From Planctomycetales bacterium (lineage in GTDB: Bacteria > Planctomycetota > SZUA-567): 64,000 nucleotides of DNA. Positions 17,878 through 28,268 of this stretch are shown here, piece after piece. The notes under the pieces are model-generated. The model ran no database searches. It was not told where the DNA came from and worked only from the letters and a program-made list of their open reading frames with translations. The DNA is taken from contig BNUQ01000001.1 in the NCBI GenBank assembly GCA_025997475.1, positions 59,073 through 123,072 on the forward strand, read 5' to 3'. How positions within the stretch are numbered: the first letter of the stretch is position 1; each line of letters begins with the position of its first letter. A program made the position numbers and the translations under genes.

Positions 17878-18193
17878 CCGCCGCCGCGACGAAACGATAA
17901 TGATCGGCGATGAAATTGAGATAACGGTGGTTGACATCAAGGGCGACGCGGTGCGCATCGGCATTAACGCGCCGCGGGCGGTGTCGGTGCATCGCAAAGA
18001 GGTCTATGATTCGATTAAGGCGGAAAACGAAAATCTGAAAGCGCAAGCCGCGCCGACGGCGGACACGCTCGGCAATTTGGCGAAAATGCTCGGTCCCTCC
18101 GCCGGACAATTGACGAAATTATCGCGGTTACAACCGTCGCAATTATCGCAGACCTTGCCGCTGTCGAACAAAAATAAAAAGAGCGGGCAGTGA
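17864..18193 (+). CDS. csrA: carbon storage regulator CsrA, with extended C terminus
   Basis: Dimeric RNA-binding repressor that blocks ribosome binding sites at GGA motifs. Residues 1-55 are canonical: [20 protein letters not shown], then [20 protein letters not shown] with the RNA-contacting residues. The usual protein is 60-75 aa; this one is 109 aa, with about 45 extra residues rich in Gln, Leu, Ser and Pro, of unknown role. The ribosome binding site AAGGAGGG lies within the end of fliW. Confidence 0.94.
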   Translation: MLVLSRRRDETIMIGDEIEITVVDIKGDAVRIGINAPRAVSVHRKEVYDSIKAENENLKAQAAPTADTLGNLAKMLGPSAGQLTKLSRLQPSQLSQTLPLSNKNKKSGQ

Positions 18194-18257
18194 GCAGTTG
18201 CTGTCCACCGACTACCGACCACTATCCACTGACCACTGTCCACGAAAGGAAAAGACA

Positions 18258-18515
18258 ATGACTAACGGCTGTTTAATTTGCGGTAAAAAGACGACGTTCG
18301 GGATTAAGTATGCGCGGCGCGGCGCGGCGAAGAAAAAAGGCGGTTCGGGCGCGAAAATCAGCGGCAAGACGCCGCGCACGTTCAAACCCAATTTGCAAAC
18401 CGTGCGCGCCAATATCGACGGCGTGGTGAAACAAGTCCGCGTGTGCGCCAGTTGCTTGCAGGCGGGCAAAATCACCAAAGCCGCCCGCGGCGTCGGACAC
18501 CAAAAAGCCGGCTAA
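18258..18515 (+). CDS. rpmB: 50S ribosomal protein L28
   Basis: 85-aa large-subunit protein. It begins MTNGCLICGKKTTFG and has KPNLQTVRANIDGVVKQVRV and CASCLQAGKITKA. Cys5/Cys8 and the later CASC pair form a zinc ribbon (C+ type). The ATG at 18258 follows AAAGGAAAAGAC. A ribosomal gene appended after fliW-csrA and closed by the terminator at 18548 marks the end of the super-operon. Confidence 0.94.
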   Translation: MTNGCLICGKKTTFGIKYARRGAAKKKGGSGAKISGKTPRTFKPNLQTVRANIDGVVKQVRVCASCLQAGKITKAARGVGHQKAG

Positions 18516-18547
18516 CGCCGACGGCAATGTTTGGTAGGGAATACCGG

Positions 18548-18583
18548 TAGGGGCGAATAATTATTCGCCCCTATATTGTTTTT
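18548..18583 (+). terminator. rho-independent-like terminator after rpmB
   Basis: A perfect 26-base palindrome (TAGGGGCGAATAA and its complement, 18548-18573) is followed by TATTGTTTTTG. It lies 32 bases after the L28 stop and closes the ribosomal super-operon. Confidence 0.65.
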
Positions 18584-18606
18584 GTTTCCCTCCCGCCAAA
18601 ATAGTC

Positions 18607-18653
18607 GCTTTCTTCATTGCCGCGTCTTTTAAGGCGTGGCAATTGAAGAGAGC
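18607..18653. repeat. compact copy of family iii palindrome
   Basis: GCTTTCTTCATTGCCGCG and its partner GGCGTGGCAATTGAAGAGAGC are separated by only TCTTTTAA. The ends match those of the three larger family iii elements (28517, 46889, 59284), so this looks like a deleted or minimal form. Confidence 0.6.
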
Positions 18654-18758
18654 AAGCGCCGGTAAAAATTTGGACGCAACCGAAATTTTGCGTTTTCCGA
18701 AAATATCCCTTTGTCGTTCGTAATTTTTAATTTGCGCTTCTTTAACCAGGAAATTTTC

Positions 18759-21272
18759 GTGTCTATTCGCGTAAAAGTGGCGTTGCTTATCGTCGGGATA
18801 GTTACGTTTATCACCGTCCTGTGCATCGGCGCGACCGCCTATCTGAACCGCTCCTCGCTCGTGGAAAGCACGGTCAAAGACCTGCAAACCATTGCCCAAA
18901 TCGCCGGCAAAATGGTCGCCGCGAATTTGCGGTTCCTGAAAACCGATATTGACGCGGCGGCGAGGGAATGTTTGGACGCGATGGTGCGCGACGCCGAAAC
19001 CGGCGCGGCGGGACAACAATTAGCCGCCGTGTTGCGCGAGCAACTCCTCCGCCGCAAGTGCCTGTCGCTGACGATTTTCGACGCGCACGGCATTGTCGCC
19101 TCCGCGGGCGACGCCGCGCCGGACTCGACGTTCGCCGCCACGCCCGCCGCCAAACGCGCCTGGCGCGGCGAGCGCGTTGTCACTTCAACCGAACACGCCG
19201 GCGATAAATTAGTGATGCGCGTCTGCGTGCCGGTCGGCGCGCGGATTCTTGTCGCGACTTTTAGCGGCACTTACTTAAACGAAATCATCACCTCCTTTCG
19301 CATCTGGGAACACGGCAATATTTTTATACTCGACCGCGCCGGCGTTATGATTGCCAATTACCGCGAACGGTTGGTGCGGGAACGTTACAACGGCGCCGCC
19401 GACGGGCAAGCACAGCCGACGATGGCGAGCGTAATGAGCGAAATGATTAAAGGCAAAGACGGCAACGGCACTTATATCTACGAGAACGCGGCGCGTTTTT
19501 GCGCCTACACGTCGGTCGTCGGCGCGGACGGCTGGATGTTGGGCGTGGTCGGTTTAATCGACGAAAGTCCGTTGATTCGCACGCGGCGGACTTTCTGGTT
19601 GCTGGCGCTCTTTTTTCTGGCGTTCGGCGTCGCCGCCTCCGTCGTGTTTTCAAAAATCATCGTCAAACCGTATCGGCAAATCAGCGAGCAAAACGCGCTG
19701 TTGACGACGCTCAAAGAAACGGCGGAACGGGCGAGCCGCGCCAAGAGCGAATTTTTGGCGAATATGTCGCACGAAATCCGCACGCCGATAAACGCGATTG
19801 TCGGGATGACGACCATCGGCGCGTCCGCGCCGACGTTGGCGCGCAAGGACTACTGCTTCGGCAAAATCGGCACCGCCTCGGAGCATCTGCTCGGCGTGGT
19901 CAACGATATTTTGGACATCTCGAAAATCGAGGCGAACAAATTTGAGTTGGCGTCCGAGCCGTATAATTTCGAGGCGATGTTGCAAAAAGTAACCGACGTG
20001 ATTGCGGCGCGGGTTGGCGAAAAAAAACAGGAATTCACCGCGTTTTTAGACCCCAAGATACCGTGCGAGTTAATCGGCGACGACCAGCGGTTGGCGCAAG
20101 TGATTGCCAACTTGTTGTCCAACGCCGTGAAATTCACGCCGGAACGCGGCACGGTTCGTCTCGACACGCGCCTGCTCGGCGAAACCGACGGCGTTTGCAC
20201 GCTACTTATCGAAGTCGCCGACAGCGGCATCGGCATCAGCGAAGCGCAACAGGCGCGACTGTTCAGTTCTTTCACGCAGGCGGACAGCGGCACCTCGCGG
20301 CGCTTCGGCGGCACCGGCTTGGGACTCACGATTTCCAAGCGGATTGTGGAAATGATGGGCGGGCGGATTTGGTTGCAGTCGGAGCCGGAGCGGGGCGCGA
20401 CTTTTTCGGTAACCGTGCAGGCGCGGCGTGGCGCGGCGGCGGCGGCGGCGAAACCGGCGGGATTTAATTGGCGGGATTTGCGGGCGCTCGCGGTGGACGA
20501 TATGCCGGCGGTCGGCGAGTATTTTACCGAAATGGCGCGGCAGTTCGGCTTTCATTGCGACACCGCCGACGGCGGCGAACAGGCGCTGGCAATGATTGAG
20601 CGCCACGGCGATTACGACCTTTATTTTATCGACTGGCGGATGCTCGATATTGACGGTTTGGAATTGGCGCGGCGGATTAAAATGTTGACGGCGAGCGCGA
20701 AAATCGTGCTGATTTCGGGCGCGGAATGGAGCGAGATTGAAAAACAACCCGACAGCGAATGGGTCGATAAATTCCTGTCGAAGCCGCTCTTCTCCTCGGC
20801 GTTGTTCGACGGCATTAACGAATTGCTGACGGTCAAAGAGGACGCCGCGGGCGATGACGTCAACGCGGACGATGGCGCGAACGCCGATTTTTCCGGTCGG
20901 TCAATCCTGCTGGTCGAGGACACCGAAATTAACCGCGAAATTGTGATTACCTTGTTGGCGCCGACGGGGCTGACGATTGACTGCGCGGTCAACGGCGCGG
21001 AAGCGGTGCAAAAATTCGGCGCGGTGCCGGAAAAATACGACTTGATTTTTATGGACGTGCAAATGCCGGAAATGGACGGCTACGAGGCGACGCGACAAAT
21101 CCGCGCACTAACGGTCGCCGCCGCCAAAACCGTGCCGATTATCGCGATGACGGCGAACGTGTTTAACGAGGACGTTGAAAATTGTTTGGCGGCGGGAATG
21201 AACGAACACCTCGGCAAGCCGCTTGACTTTGACGCGGTGCTTGCCAAATTAAACCGGTATCTCAAATGTTAG
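18759..21272 (+). CDS. membrane hybrid sensor histidine kinase with two receiver domains
   Basis: Senses a signal across the inner membrane and phosphorylates itself. It is 837 aa from the GTG at 18759 (AGGAAATTTTC upstream). There is one membrane segment at about 7-28, an extracytoplasmic region of ~245 residues (Cache-like), and a second membrane segment at about 277-300. The HisKA box [18 protein letters not shown] has the phospho-acceptor at His338. The ATPase domain shows [15 protein letters not shown] and [11 protein letters not shown]. The first receiver has VDD, IDWRM and SKPL; the second has [20 protein letters not shown] and GKPL, each with an acceptor Asp. No Hpt or DNA-binding partner is adjacent. 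The next gene encodes a periplasmic binding protein, suggesting a LuxPQ- or TorTS-like sensor pair. Confidence 0.92.
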   Translation: MSIRVKVALLIVGIVTFITVLCIGATAYLNRSSLVESTVKDLQTIAQIAGKMVAANLRFLKTDIDAAARECLDAMVRDAETGAAGQQLAAVLREQLLRRKCLSLTIFDAHGIVASAGDAAPDSTFAATPAAKRAWRGERVVTSTEHAGDKLVMRVCVPVGARILVATFSGTYLNEIITSFRIWEHGNIFILDRAGVMIANYRERLVRERYNGAADGQAQPTMASVMSEMIKGKDGNGTYIYENAARFCAYTSVVGADGWMLGVVGLIDESPLIRTRRTFWLLALFFLAFGVAASVVFSKIIVKPYRQISEQNALLTTLKETAERASRAKSEFLANMSHEIRTPINAIVGMTTIGASAPTLARKDYCFGKIGTASEHLLGVVNDILDISKIEANKFELASEPYNFEAMLQKVTDVIAARVGEKKQEFTAFLDPKIPCELIGDDQRLAQVIANLLSNAVKFTPERGTVRLDTRLLGETDGVCTLLIEVADSGIGISEAQQARLFSSFTQADSGTSRRFGGTGLGLTISKRIVEMMGGRIWLQSEPERGATFSVTVQARRGAAAAAAKPAGFNWRDLRALAVDDMPAVGEYFTEMARQFGFHCDTADGGEQALAMIERHGDYDLYFIDWRMLDIDGLELARRIKMLTASAKIVLISGAEWSEIEKQPDSEWVDKFLSKPLFSSALFDGINELLTVKEDAAGDDVNADDGANADFSGRSILLVEDTEINREIVITLLAPTGLTIDCAVNGAEAVQKFGAVPEKYDLIFMDVQMPEMDGYEATRQIRALTVAAAKTVPIIAMTANVFNEDVENCLAAGMNEHLGKPLDFDAVLAKLNRYLKC

Positions 21273-21342
21273 TCGATAGCGGCGAAGTTTGATGGTCGGA
21301 ATGCGGCGGCTCTTTTTCTACTTCCCGCGAAAGGAAGGGCGT

Positions 21343-22404
21343 ATGAAAAAAATACTTCTCGGCGCGGTCGCGTTGGCGCTTGTCGCCGTTGTCGCCGTTG
21401 TCGCGATAAAATTATCCGCCGGTAAAAATCCACCGGCAACGGCGTCGGTCGCGACGGCGGACAGTATTGGCGTTTATTTCATTCCGAAAAACATCGGCAA
21501 TCCGTATTTCGACGCGCTCAGTTCCGGCTTTTACAACGCTTTCGCGGAAATCGGCGAGGAAAATTTCACCTATAAATATGTCGGACCGGACGTCGCCACC
21601 GACACCGGTCAAATTCCGTATATCGAGGAAGCGGCGAACGCCGGCGCGGCGGCAATTTTTATTTCGGTCAATTCCGACACCGCGCTCAACGCTTTGCTCG
21701 ACCAAGTCCGCGCCCGCGGCACGCGGGTCTATTTCATCAATCAGGACACCATCGGCAATCAACGACATCGCGACGCGGCGATTATGCCGGTGAATTTCGC
21801 CACTGTGGGAAGCGCGCAAATTGAATTGTTGGCGAGCCAACTCGGCTACGTCGGCAAGTTTGCGATTCTCTCCGCGACCGCCGAGGCGCCGGACCAAAAT
21901 GCGTGGATTGAAACCATCAAAAATCAACTCGCCAATAATCCCGCCTATGCCAAAATGGAGTTGGTCGAAATTGTCTATGGCGACGACCAGTCGGGCAAGT
22001 CAACGGTGATGATGAAATCGCTGTTGGAAAAATACCCCGACTTAAACGGCGTCATCGCCCCGACGGCGGTCGGTTTGCCCGCCGCCTGCGCGGTGCTTGA
22101 GCGGGAAAAAATGGCGGGAAAAATCACGATTACCGGACTGGGCTTGCCCTCGGAGATGGCGCGGTTTGTCAGGAGCGGCACCTGCCGGGCGTTTCATTTG
22201 TGGACGCCGCCGGACGAGGGCTATATCGGCGGCTATTTGGTGTGGGCGGAGAAAAAACTCGGCATCGCCATCAAGCCGGGCGCGACTTTTTCGGCGGGCA
22301 AATTAGGCGACTATACCGTCCGTCCGAACGGTCAAATTCTGGCGTTGGAAGCGCCGATGCTCTACAACGCCGCCAATATCGAAAAATACGCGGTGCTGTA
22401 TTAG
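21343..22404 (+). CDS. periplasmic sugar-binding-like protein (RhaS/LsrB/LuxP type)
   Basis: Solute-binding protein of the ribose/autoinducer-2 class. It is 353 aa from the ATG at 21343 (AAAGGAAGGGCG upstream). An N-terminal hydrophobic segment at about 3-23 anchors or exports it. The first lobe opens GVYFIPKNIGNPYFDALSSG, a family signature, followed by AAAIFISVNSD and VYFINQDTIG; the second lobe contains ILSATAEAPDQNAW and GVIAPTAVGLP. No ABC permease or ATPase genes are nearby. It lies 70 bases after the hybrid kinase, so it is more likely a ligand-sensing subunit for that kinase than a transporter component. The ligand cannot be read from sequence. Confidence 0.85.
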   Translation: MKKILLGAVALALVAVVAVVAIKLSAGKNPPATASVATADSIGVYFIPKNIGNPYFDALSSGFYNAFAEIGEENFTYKYVGPDVATDTGQIPYIEEAANAGAAAIFISVNSDTALNALLDQVRARGTRVYFINQDTIGNQRHRDAAIMPVNFATVGSAQIELLASQLGYVGKFAILSATAEAPDQNAWIETIKNQLANNPAYAKMELVEIVYGDDQSGKSTVMMKSLLEKYPDLNGVIAPTAVGLPAACAVLEREKMAGKITITGLGLPSEMARFVRSGTCRAFHLWTPPDEGYIGGYLVWAEKKLGIAIKPGATFSAGKLGDYTVRPNGQILALEAPMLYNAANIEKYAVLY

Positions 22405-22497
22405 AGTTGAAAGTTGAAAGTTGAGATGACCGCTTTCAACTTTCAACTTTCAACTTTCAACTTTCAACGCTCAACTTTTAACTTTTAACTTTTAACT
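22402..22497. repeat. 7-mer-arm inverted repeat, GTTGAAA dialect (family i)
   Basis: GAGTTGAAAGTTGAAAGTTGAG is followed by many TCAACTT/TTAACTT units. The first bases overlap the stop of the preceding gene. The right arm is longer than the left. Confidence 0.75.
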
Positions 22498-22514
22498 CCC
22501 GAAAGCCCCTACCT

Positions 22515-23465
22515 ATGCGTCGGCATTTAATTTTATGCGTCTTCATTTTGGTCGGTTCCGTTTTGACCGCCTGCGGCAATCCGCTTGCCGGCGACAGTAG
22601 CGGCTTTTTGCCGGAGGACGGCGAGTTCGCCGGTTTGAGCGCGGTCGGCAAACGGCAAGTCCTCTTCACCGACGGTCCCAAAGAAAAGTATTTGGGGGCG
22701 GAGCGGGCGCGGTTTTTCAAGCAATACGGATTAAGCACGATTTATTCGCGCGACTACGCGCTCGGCGGCGAAGCCCTGACGATTGAGGCGTATCAAATCG
22801 GGAGCGACCTCGGCGCGGCGGGGATTTTCTACTACTACGTCGGGCAACAGTTGCGCAACACCGGCGAAGAAATTGATGTCGGCGCGCAAGCCGTGTCGGA
22901 CACGGCGCACGGCGGGCGCAATTTGTATTTTTACAAAGGACGCTGGCTGTTCGCGCTGATTTACACCGGCAAAGAGCCGGTGCCGGACTTAAAGCCGCTG
23001 GCGCAATTTTTGACGGCGCGCGTGCCGGGGCAAAGCCGCAAGCCCGCCGGTTTCGCCTATATCGACGTGGAGGGCGTGGCGGGCAAATACGCGCGGGTAA
23101 CGCCGGGCAACGCGCTGAACTTTGATATTTTCCCGCCGGGCGTGTGGGCGCTCGCGCCGGGCGGCGGCGGCGATGCGCGCATTTTCGTCATTGATTTCAG
23201 CGAGGCGAAGGCGGCGGAAAAAGCCGGCGACGATTTCTGGCGCTATCTGCAAGTCAACGCGAGCGACTCGGCGCGGGAAAAACGGCAATTCGGTAAAACG
23301 GCGGTGGTCTTCGCCCGCGCCGTTGACCCGCGGGAAAAGAATGTGGTCTATGCGGCGTTCGACCGCTTCGTGATTGTCGCGTCGCACTTGGACAACTTTG
23401 CCGCCGGCGAAACGCTCGTCACGCGCGTCATCGACAAAATCCGCGAGAGCCGGAGGGGCAATTAA
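22515..23465 (+). CDS. lipoprotein of unknown function
   Basis: 316 aa. The N terminus has a lipoprotein signal with lipobox LTAC (Cys20), so it should be anchored in a membrane. The rest has no transmembrane segment. GLSAVGKRQVLFTDGPKEKY, then YYYVGQQLRNTG and two similar halves each ending in YAAFDRF/LIYTGKE-like strands suggest an alpha/beta domain, possibly duplicated. It resembles DUF6599-like proteins as I recall them, but that is uncertain. Placed after the sensor pair on the same strand with a repeat between, it may be independently transcribed. Confidence 0.75.
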   Translation: MRRHLILCVFILVGSVLTACGNPLAGDSSGFLPEDGEFAGLSAVGKRQVLFTDGPKEKYLGAERARFFKQYGLSTIYSRDYALGGEALTIEAYQIGSDLGAAGIFYYYVGQQLRNTGEEIDVGAQAVSDTAHGGRNLYFYKGRWLFALIYTGKEPVPDLKPLAQFLTARVPGQSRKPAGFAYIDVEGVAGKYARVTPGNALNFDIFPPGVWALAPGGGGDARIFVIDFSEAKAAEKAGDDFWRYLQVNASDSAREKRQFGKTAVVFARAVDPREKNVVYAAFDRFVIVASHLDNFAAGETLVTRVIDKIRESRRGN

Positions 23466-23466
23466 A

Positions 23467-23575
23467 AACAGCGTTGAGAGTTAAAAGTTGAGAGTTGAGA
23501 AAAAAGCGGATTGTTTTTTTTAAGACGCGCGAAGCGCCACCGCCCGTCTCAACTTCTAACTCTCAACTGCCAACT
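23467..23575. repeat. 7-mer-arm inverted repeat, mixed dialect (family i)
   Basis: GTTGAGAGTTAAAAGTTGAGAGTTGAG is paired with CTCAACTTCTAACTCTCAACT around ACGCGCGAAGCGCC. It lies between convergent genes (the lipoprotein and ribBA), where it could act as a bidirectional terminator. Confidence 0.8.
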
Positions 23576-23605
23576 TTTCTTTTTTGCCCGTCCATTACGC
23601 CCGCC

Positions 23606-24814
23606 CTAAGCCAACCAATGTCCCATTCGCGTTTTTTTGGTGGCGAGGTAGTTTTTATTTTCGGCGACCGGCGGAATTTCTATCGGCACGCGCTCGGCAA
23701 TCGTCAAGCCGTAGCCCGACAACGCCGCGATTTTTTGCGGATTATTGGTCAGCAGTTTTATTTGGCGAATACCGAGGTCGGCGATGATTTGCGCGCCCAA
23801 ACCGTAATCCCGCAAGTCCGGCGGAAAACCGAGCGCGACGTTCGCCTCGACCGTGTCGAGTCCCTTTTCCTGCAACGCATACGCTTTGATTTTATTTTCC
23901 AAGCCGATGCCGCGCCCCTCCTGCCGCAGATAAATCACCGCGCCGCGTCCGGCGTCTTTAATCATTTTCAGCGAACGGAGCAACTGTTGCCCGCAGTCGC
24001 ACCGGAGCGAATGAAACACGTCGCCGGTCAGACATTCGCTGTGCACCCGCAACAACACCGGCTCGTCAATCAGTGCGCCGCCCGGCGCCAAGTCGCCGCA
24101 AGTAACGGCGAGATGGGTTTCGCCGAACAACTCGGCACGATAACAATGCAACGTAAATTCGCCGAATTCGGTCGGCAGTTGCGCCGCCGACACGGCGGCG
24201 ACCAATTTCTCACGGTGGCGGCGGTAGGCGATAATTTGCGCGACGCTACACATTTTCAATTGGTGTGCGGCGCAAAATTTTTCGAGTTGCGGCACCCGCG
24301 CCATCGTTCCGTCGGGATTCATCACTTCGCAAATCACGCCGGCGGGCGGCAGTCCGGCGATTTTCATCAAGTCCACCGACCCCTCGGTTTGACCGGCGCG
24401 TTTGAGCGCGCCGCCTTTGCGCGCGCCAATCGGTTGCACGTGTCCGGGGCGGACGAAATCCGCCGCCGTCGCCTGCGGGTCGGCGGCAAGGCGGATGGTC
24501 GTCGCGCGGTCGGCGGCGCTGATGCCGGTGGTTACGCCGCGCCGCGCCTCAATCGTAACGGTGAACGCCGTGCCGAAAGTGGCTTCATTGTTGGCGGTCA
24601 TCGGCGGCAAGTCGAGGCGGCGGCACGCCTCTTCTTCAAGCGTCAGGCAAATCCAACCGCGCGCGTGCGTCGCCATAAAGTTGATGGCGTCCGGCGTAAC
24701 GAGCGACGCCGCGAGCGTTAGGTCGCCCTCGTTTTCGCGGTTTTCGTCGTCAATCAGCACGACCATTTTTCCGGCGCGCAAATCGGCGACGGCGTCTTCG
24801 ATGGGGGATAGCAT
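23606..24814 (-). CDS. ribBA: bifunctional DHBP synthase / GTP cyclohydrolase II
   Basis: Supplies both precursors of riboflavin: RibB makes 3,4-dihydroxy-2-butanone 4-phosphate and RibA opens GTP. It is 402 aa. RibB domain (about 1-200): [26 protein letters not shown], and [13 protein letters not shown] with the catalytic His. RibA domain (about 205-400): [20 protein letters not shown] carrying the three zinc cysteines, then [12 protein letters not shown] and the ARG/Tyr motif LLTNNPQKI. Both active sites look intact. No other rib genes are nearby. Confidence 0.96.
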   Translation of the reverse strand: MLSPIEDAVADLRAGKMVVLIDDENRENEGDLTLAASLVTPDAINFMATHARGWICLTLEEEACRRLDLPPMTANNEATFGTAFTVTIEARRGVTTGISAADRATTIRLAADPQATAADFVRPGHVQPIGARKGGALKRAGQTEGSVDLMKIAGLPPAGVICEVMNPDGTMARVPQLEKFCAAHQLKMCSVAQIIAYRRHREKLVAAVSAAQLPTEFGEFTLHCYRAELFGETHLAVTCGDLAPGGALIDEPVLLRVHSECLTGDVFHSLRCDCGQQLLRSLKMIKDAGRGAVIYLRQEGRGIGLENKIKAYALQEKGLDTVEANVALGFPPDLRDYGLGAQIIADLGIRQIKLLTNNPQKIAALSGYGLTIAERVPIEIPPVAENKNYLATKKTRMGHWLA

Positions 24815-24849
24815 TTTTTCGCTTTCGTGATGTCCGTTTGATTGGGGAG

Positions 24850-24987
24850 TTCAAAGTTAAAAGTTAAAAGTTGAAAGTTGAAAGTTGAAAGTTGAAAGTC
24901 GAAAGTCGAAAGTCGAAAGTCGAGAAAAGAACCATTGCCGATTAACCGATGCGTTTTTCTCAACTTTCAACTTTCAACTTTCAACTT
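24850..24987. repeat. 7-mer tandem inverted repeat, GTTGAAA dialect (family i)
   Basis: About eleven GTTAAAA/GTTGAAA/GTCGAAA units are followed by CTCAACTTTCAACTTTCAAC. The left array drifts unit by unit from TAAAAG to TGAAAG to CGAAAG, showing expansion by tandem duplication. It sits between the ribBA start and the acyl-CoA ligase stop. Confidence 0.85.
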
Positions 24988-26654
24988 TTCTTCTCGCTGT
25001 CCCACACCGTCGCGGTAACGGCGAGGCGTTCTTTCGCGAGTTCGCGCAATTTGTATTTTTGGATTTTGCCGCTCGCGGTCAGCGGAAACGCCTCGACCAC
25101 GAACACGTGTTTCGGGATTTTATAGCGCGCGATTTTATCCAAACAAAATTCGCGCACGCTCTCCGGCGTCAGTTCCCGCCCCGCGTGCGGAATGATAAAC
25201 GCGCCGACCGCCTCGCCGTATTTCGCGTCCGGCACGCCAATCACCTGCACGTCGCGCACCGCCGGCATCGTGTATAAGAATTCCTCGATTTCCCGCGGGT
25301 AAATGTTTTCGCCGCCGCGGATAATCATATCTTTCAGCCGTCCGGTAATCCGCACGTAGCCGTTCGCGTCCATCGTGCCGAGGTCGCCGCTGTGGAGCCA
25401 GCCGTTCGCGTCGATGCATTTCGCCGTTTCCGCCGGCATTTTGTAGTAGCCCTTCATCGAGTTGTAGCCGCGGCAGACGATTTCGCCGACCGTGTCCGGC
25501 GGACAAAATTCGCCGGTCTCCGGTTCCATAATTTGCACTTCGATTTCCGGCAACGCCCGCCCGACCGTTTCGACGCGCAATTCGAGCGGGTCTTCGACGC
25601 GCGTCTGCGTCATCACCGGACTGGCTTCGGTCAAGCCGTAAGGAATCGTGATTTCCGGCATATGCATTTCGCGAATGACCTGTTTCATCGTTTCCATCGG
25701 ACACGGCGAGCCGGACATAATTCCCGTGCGCAACGACGACAGGTCGAATTCCTTAAAGCGCGGATGTTGCAATTCGGCGATGAACATCGTCGGCACGCCA
25801 TAGACCGCCGTGCATTTTTCTTTGGCGATTGCCGCCAGCACTTTTAGCGCGTCGAACACTTCGACCATCACCGCCGTCGCGCCGTGCGTCAAAATCGCCA
25901 TTATGCCCAACACCGAGCCGAAGCAGTGAAACAGCGGCACCGGCAAACAGACGCGCTCGGCGCCGGTGAATTTCTGGCACTCGCCGATATAAAAACCGTT
26001 GTTGAGAATGTTGCGGCTCGTCAACATCACGCCTTTGGGAAAACCGGTGGTGCCGGACGTGTATTGCATATTGATAACGTCGTCCACGTTGCCGGCGGCG
26101 ACCAAGCGGCGCAACTCGTCGTCGGGGTAGGTCTTGCCGAGCAGAATCAATTCGTTGATGTTGAACATTCCCCGCTGTTTTTCCGGTCCCAAATAAATCA
26201 GGTGTTTGAGAAACGGAAATTGCGGACTGCGAATTTCTTCACGCTGACCGCGCCGCAATTCCGGCACGAGTTCATACATAACGTCGATGTAGTTCACGTC
26301 GCGGAAACTGTCGATAAGTCCGAGCGCGACCATATCGGACTGTTCGAGGACGTAGGCGACCTCGTGCAGTTTGTAGGCGGTGTTGACGGTAACGAGCACC
26401 GCGCCGATTTTGGCGGTGGCGAACATAAACGTCAGCCAATCGGGAACGTTGCGCGCCCAGATGCCGACGTGGTCGCCGCGCTTGATGCCGAGCGACAGCA
26501 ATCCTTTGGCGACGTTGTTGACGCGCTCGTCGAATTGGCGGTAAGTCCAGCGCAGGGCGCGGTCGGGATAAACGATAAATTCTTTCTCCGGCTGTTGTTG
26601 GACCAACCGGTCGAAAAATTGCCCAATCGTAACGGCGGTGAATTGCAGGGACAT
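24981..26654 (-). CDS. AMP-forming acyl-CoA synthetase (fatty acid CoA ligase family)
   Basis: Activates a carboxylic acid, probably a medium- or long-chain fatty acid, to its CoA thioester via an acyl-adenylate. It is 557 aa. It shows the P-loop [14 protein letters not shown], the adenylate motif YGLTEASPV, the hinge region [19 protein letters not shown] and [20 protein letters not shown], and the catalytic Lys in [12 protein letters not shown]. It is of the ACSF2/FadD-like branch; the exact substrate cannot be told. The start follows CAAAGGAGCAAA. It is a single gene with no beta-oxidation genes adjacent. Confidence 0.93.
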   Translation of the reverse strand: MSLQFTAVTIGQFFDRLVQQQPEKEFIVYPDRALRWTYRQFDERVNNVAKGLLSLGIKRGDHVGIWARNVPDWLTFMFATAKIGAVLVTVNTAYKLHEVAYVLEQSDMVALGLIDSFRDVNYIDVMYELVPELRRGQREEIRSPQFPFLKHLIYLGPEKQRGMFNINELILLGKTYPDDELRRLVAAGNVDDVINMQYTSGTTGFPKGVMLTSRNILNNGFYIGECQKFTGAERVCLPVPLFHCFGSVLGIMAILTHGATAVMVEVFDALKVLAAIAKEKCTAVYGVPTMFIAELQHPRFKEFDLSSLRTGIMSGSPCPMETMKQVIREMHMPEITIPYGLTEASPVMTQTRVEDPLELRVETVGRALPEIEVQIMEPETGEFCPPDTVGEIVCRGYNSMKGYYKMPAETAKCIDANGWLHSGDLGTMDANGYVRITGRLKDMIIRGGENIYPREIEEFLYTMPAVRDVQVIGVPDAKYGEAVGAFIIPHAGRELTPESVREFCLDKIARYKIPKHVFVVEAFPLTASGKIQKYKLRELAKERLAVTATVWDSEKKS

Positions 26655-26770
26655 ATTTTTTGCTCCTTTGAATTGGGGTGGAAATTATTTGTCCGCGAAT
26701 TTTTACGAATTAAACGGATTAACACGAATTAAGAGTCAGAGATTTCTCACCGAGTCACAGAGGCACGCCG

Positions 26771-26870
26771 GATTGAATAGAGCGACCGCGTGGCGCGGAT
26801 TTTAATTTATATTTTTTTTCTCACGGAAACACGGAGTCGCGCCGGATTGAAAACGCTCTATTCAATTGTT
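26771..26870. repeat. solo ends of family iii element
   Basis: GATTGAATAGAGC (26771-26783) and GCTCTATTCAATTG (26857-26870) are the two ends of family iii, in outward orientation around ~75 bases of AT-rich sequence that includes two ACGGAG/CACGGA motifs. It may be two solo ends left after loss of cores. No gene is seen in 26655-26882. Confidence 0.45.
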
Positions 26871-26882
26871 AATTCTTAATTG

Positions 26883-28229
26883 TTAATTGTTAATTGTTCT
26901 TAAATCTCGCAACGCCGCTAAAAATTGTCCTTCGTTTTTCACGCCGTCCGCGAGCATTTGTTCAAGCCGCCGCGCCGCCGCCGCGAATTGTTCCGCCGCC
27001 GCCGGCGACCGTAAAGACAACGCGGCGGCGATGGCGTCCGGCGTTTCGTCCCGCGGGCGCAAATGCAATTGCCGCCGGCAGTCCCACAACGCGCCGCTGA
27101 AAACCGCCTGCGCCACCGCGACGCGCGTCCGCCCGTTTTGCAACAACCGTGCGAACGCCGCGATATATTCCAACAAATTCCGGCGCGACGGCGACGGTTC
27201 CGGCAACGCCGGTCCCAACCGGACGCCACCGCGCCACGCCGCCAACAAACCGAAAAACAACAGCGCGGCGAGCATTTCCCGTTGCGGCGAGGACGCGAAC
27301 AATTGCCACGTTTTTTTCACCGCGATATGCCCGTGATAAAATTCGTCAAAAACCGTCGTCCCCGCCGCTCCCGTCGGCGACGCCAACAAATTGACCGCCA
27401 ACGCCGCGTTGCCGGTTTGTCCCAAATACGAATTGTAAATCAGCGCCGGTTCGGCAATCACCAACACGCGCCCGCGTCCGACGGTAAATTCCGCGCCGAG
27501 CAGAAAATGCCGCCCCTCCCGCGCCACCGCCAACAGCGACGCCGGTTCGCCGGCGAGCGGTTCGTCGGTAAAACGCATCGTCTGCAAAATTTCCGGCAGA
27601 GTTACGACGGGGATTTTTGCCGCAAGTTGGGCGAAACGCCCGTTGCCGAGCAGTTGGTAATCTTGCTTTTTTTGCAATTCCGTCGCCGCCTGTTGCAAGC
27701 GGTTGACCTCGGCAAGCAACGAGCGTTCGTGTGGCGCATCTTCCTTGGGCTCATTCCAAGCACGCGCGGCAAGCGAAGTGTTCACGAGAAACGGAAACAC
27801 TGCCAAGTCGCCGAGCAAATTTTTCAGCAATAAATTTTCACGCCGACCGCGTAGCCAGCGGTCGTTACTGCCGGCGCCGCGCGGCGGCGCGACGACGACC
27901 GTCCCGCCGTTTTCAACCCAGCGACGGAGCGGGCGCAGATACGCCGGTTCGCGTTCGGTCGCGGCGAGCGGCGTTTCCCAAAAAATGAAAGTGCGATTAT
28001 TATCGTCGTCGCCGATTGCTGTCGGCGGCAACCGCGAGCGCGCGACGGGTTGATTTAATCGCGCGAGGGTTTCGTAGAGTCCGCGCCAGCCGTAATAATG
28101 CGTGCCGAAAGAATCTTTGCCCGTCCCCGCGGTCGCGGGGTGCGCCGATTGCCACCACGTGCCGCCGATGGCGAGGAGCGCGGCGAGAACGCCGAACATA
28201 ATCAAATAACGGAGAGGAGCGGAGTTCAT
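26883..28229 (-). CDS. DUF4350-like membrane protein
   Basis: 448 aa from the ATG at 28229; the frame continues upstream through the tRNA gene and that extension is not credible. There is an N-terminal membrane segment (RYLIMFGVLAALLAIG, about 5-22), then an extracytoplasmic domain with SFGTHYYGWRGLYETLARL, FIFWETPL and RRWVENGGTVVVAPP, typical of DUF4350/GATase-like folds. A second membrane segment (MLAALLFFGLLAAWRGGVRL) near residue 330 follows FDEFYHGH. The cytoplasmic helical tail ends LRTINN, whose last codons and stop come from an AATTAAC repeat. Relatives occur beside MoxR-type ATPases, but none is here. Confidence 0.8.
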   Translation of the reverse strand: MNSAPLRYLIMFGVLAALLAIGGTWWQSAHPATAGTGKDSFGTHYYGWRGLYETLARLNQPVARSRLPPTAIGDDDNNRTFIFWETPLAATEREPAYLRPLRRWVENGGTVVVAPPRGAGSNDRWLRGRRENLLLKNLLGDLAVFPFLVNTSLAARAWNEPKEDAPHERSLLAEVNRLQQAATELQKKQDYQLLGNGRFAQLAAKIPVVTLPEILQTMRFTDEPLAGEPASLLAVAREGRHFLLGAEFTVGRGRVLVIAEPALIYNSYLGQTGNAALAVNLLASPTGAAGTTVFDEFYHGHIAVKKTWQLFASSPQREMLAALLFFGLLAAWRGGVRLGPALPEPSPSRRNLLEYIAAFARLLQNGRTRVAVAQAVFSGALWDCRRQLHLRPRDETPDAIAAALSLRSPAAAEQFAAAARRLEQMLADGVKNEGQFLAALRDLRTINN

Positions 28230-28268
28230 TATCGGCTCCGGCGGGGAGCGGTGGCGCGAATGAAGAAT

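Noticed and set aside
24402..24830. 142-aa frame opposite ribBA, and similar long opposite-strand frames over other genes
   Set aside because: They mirror GC-rich real genes, have Ser/Arg/Ala-rich composition and no start signals.
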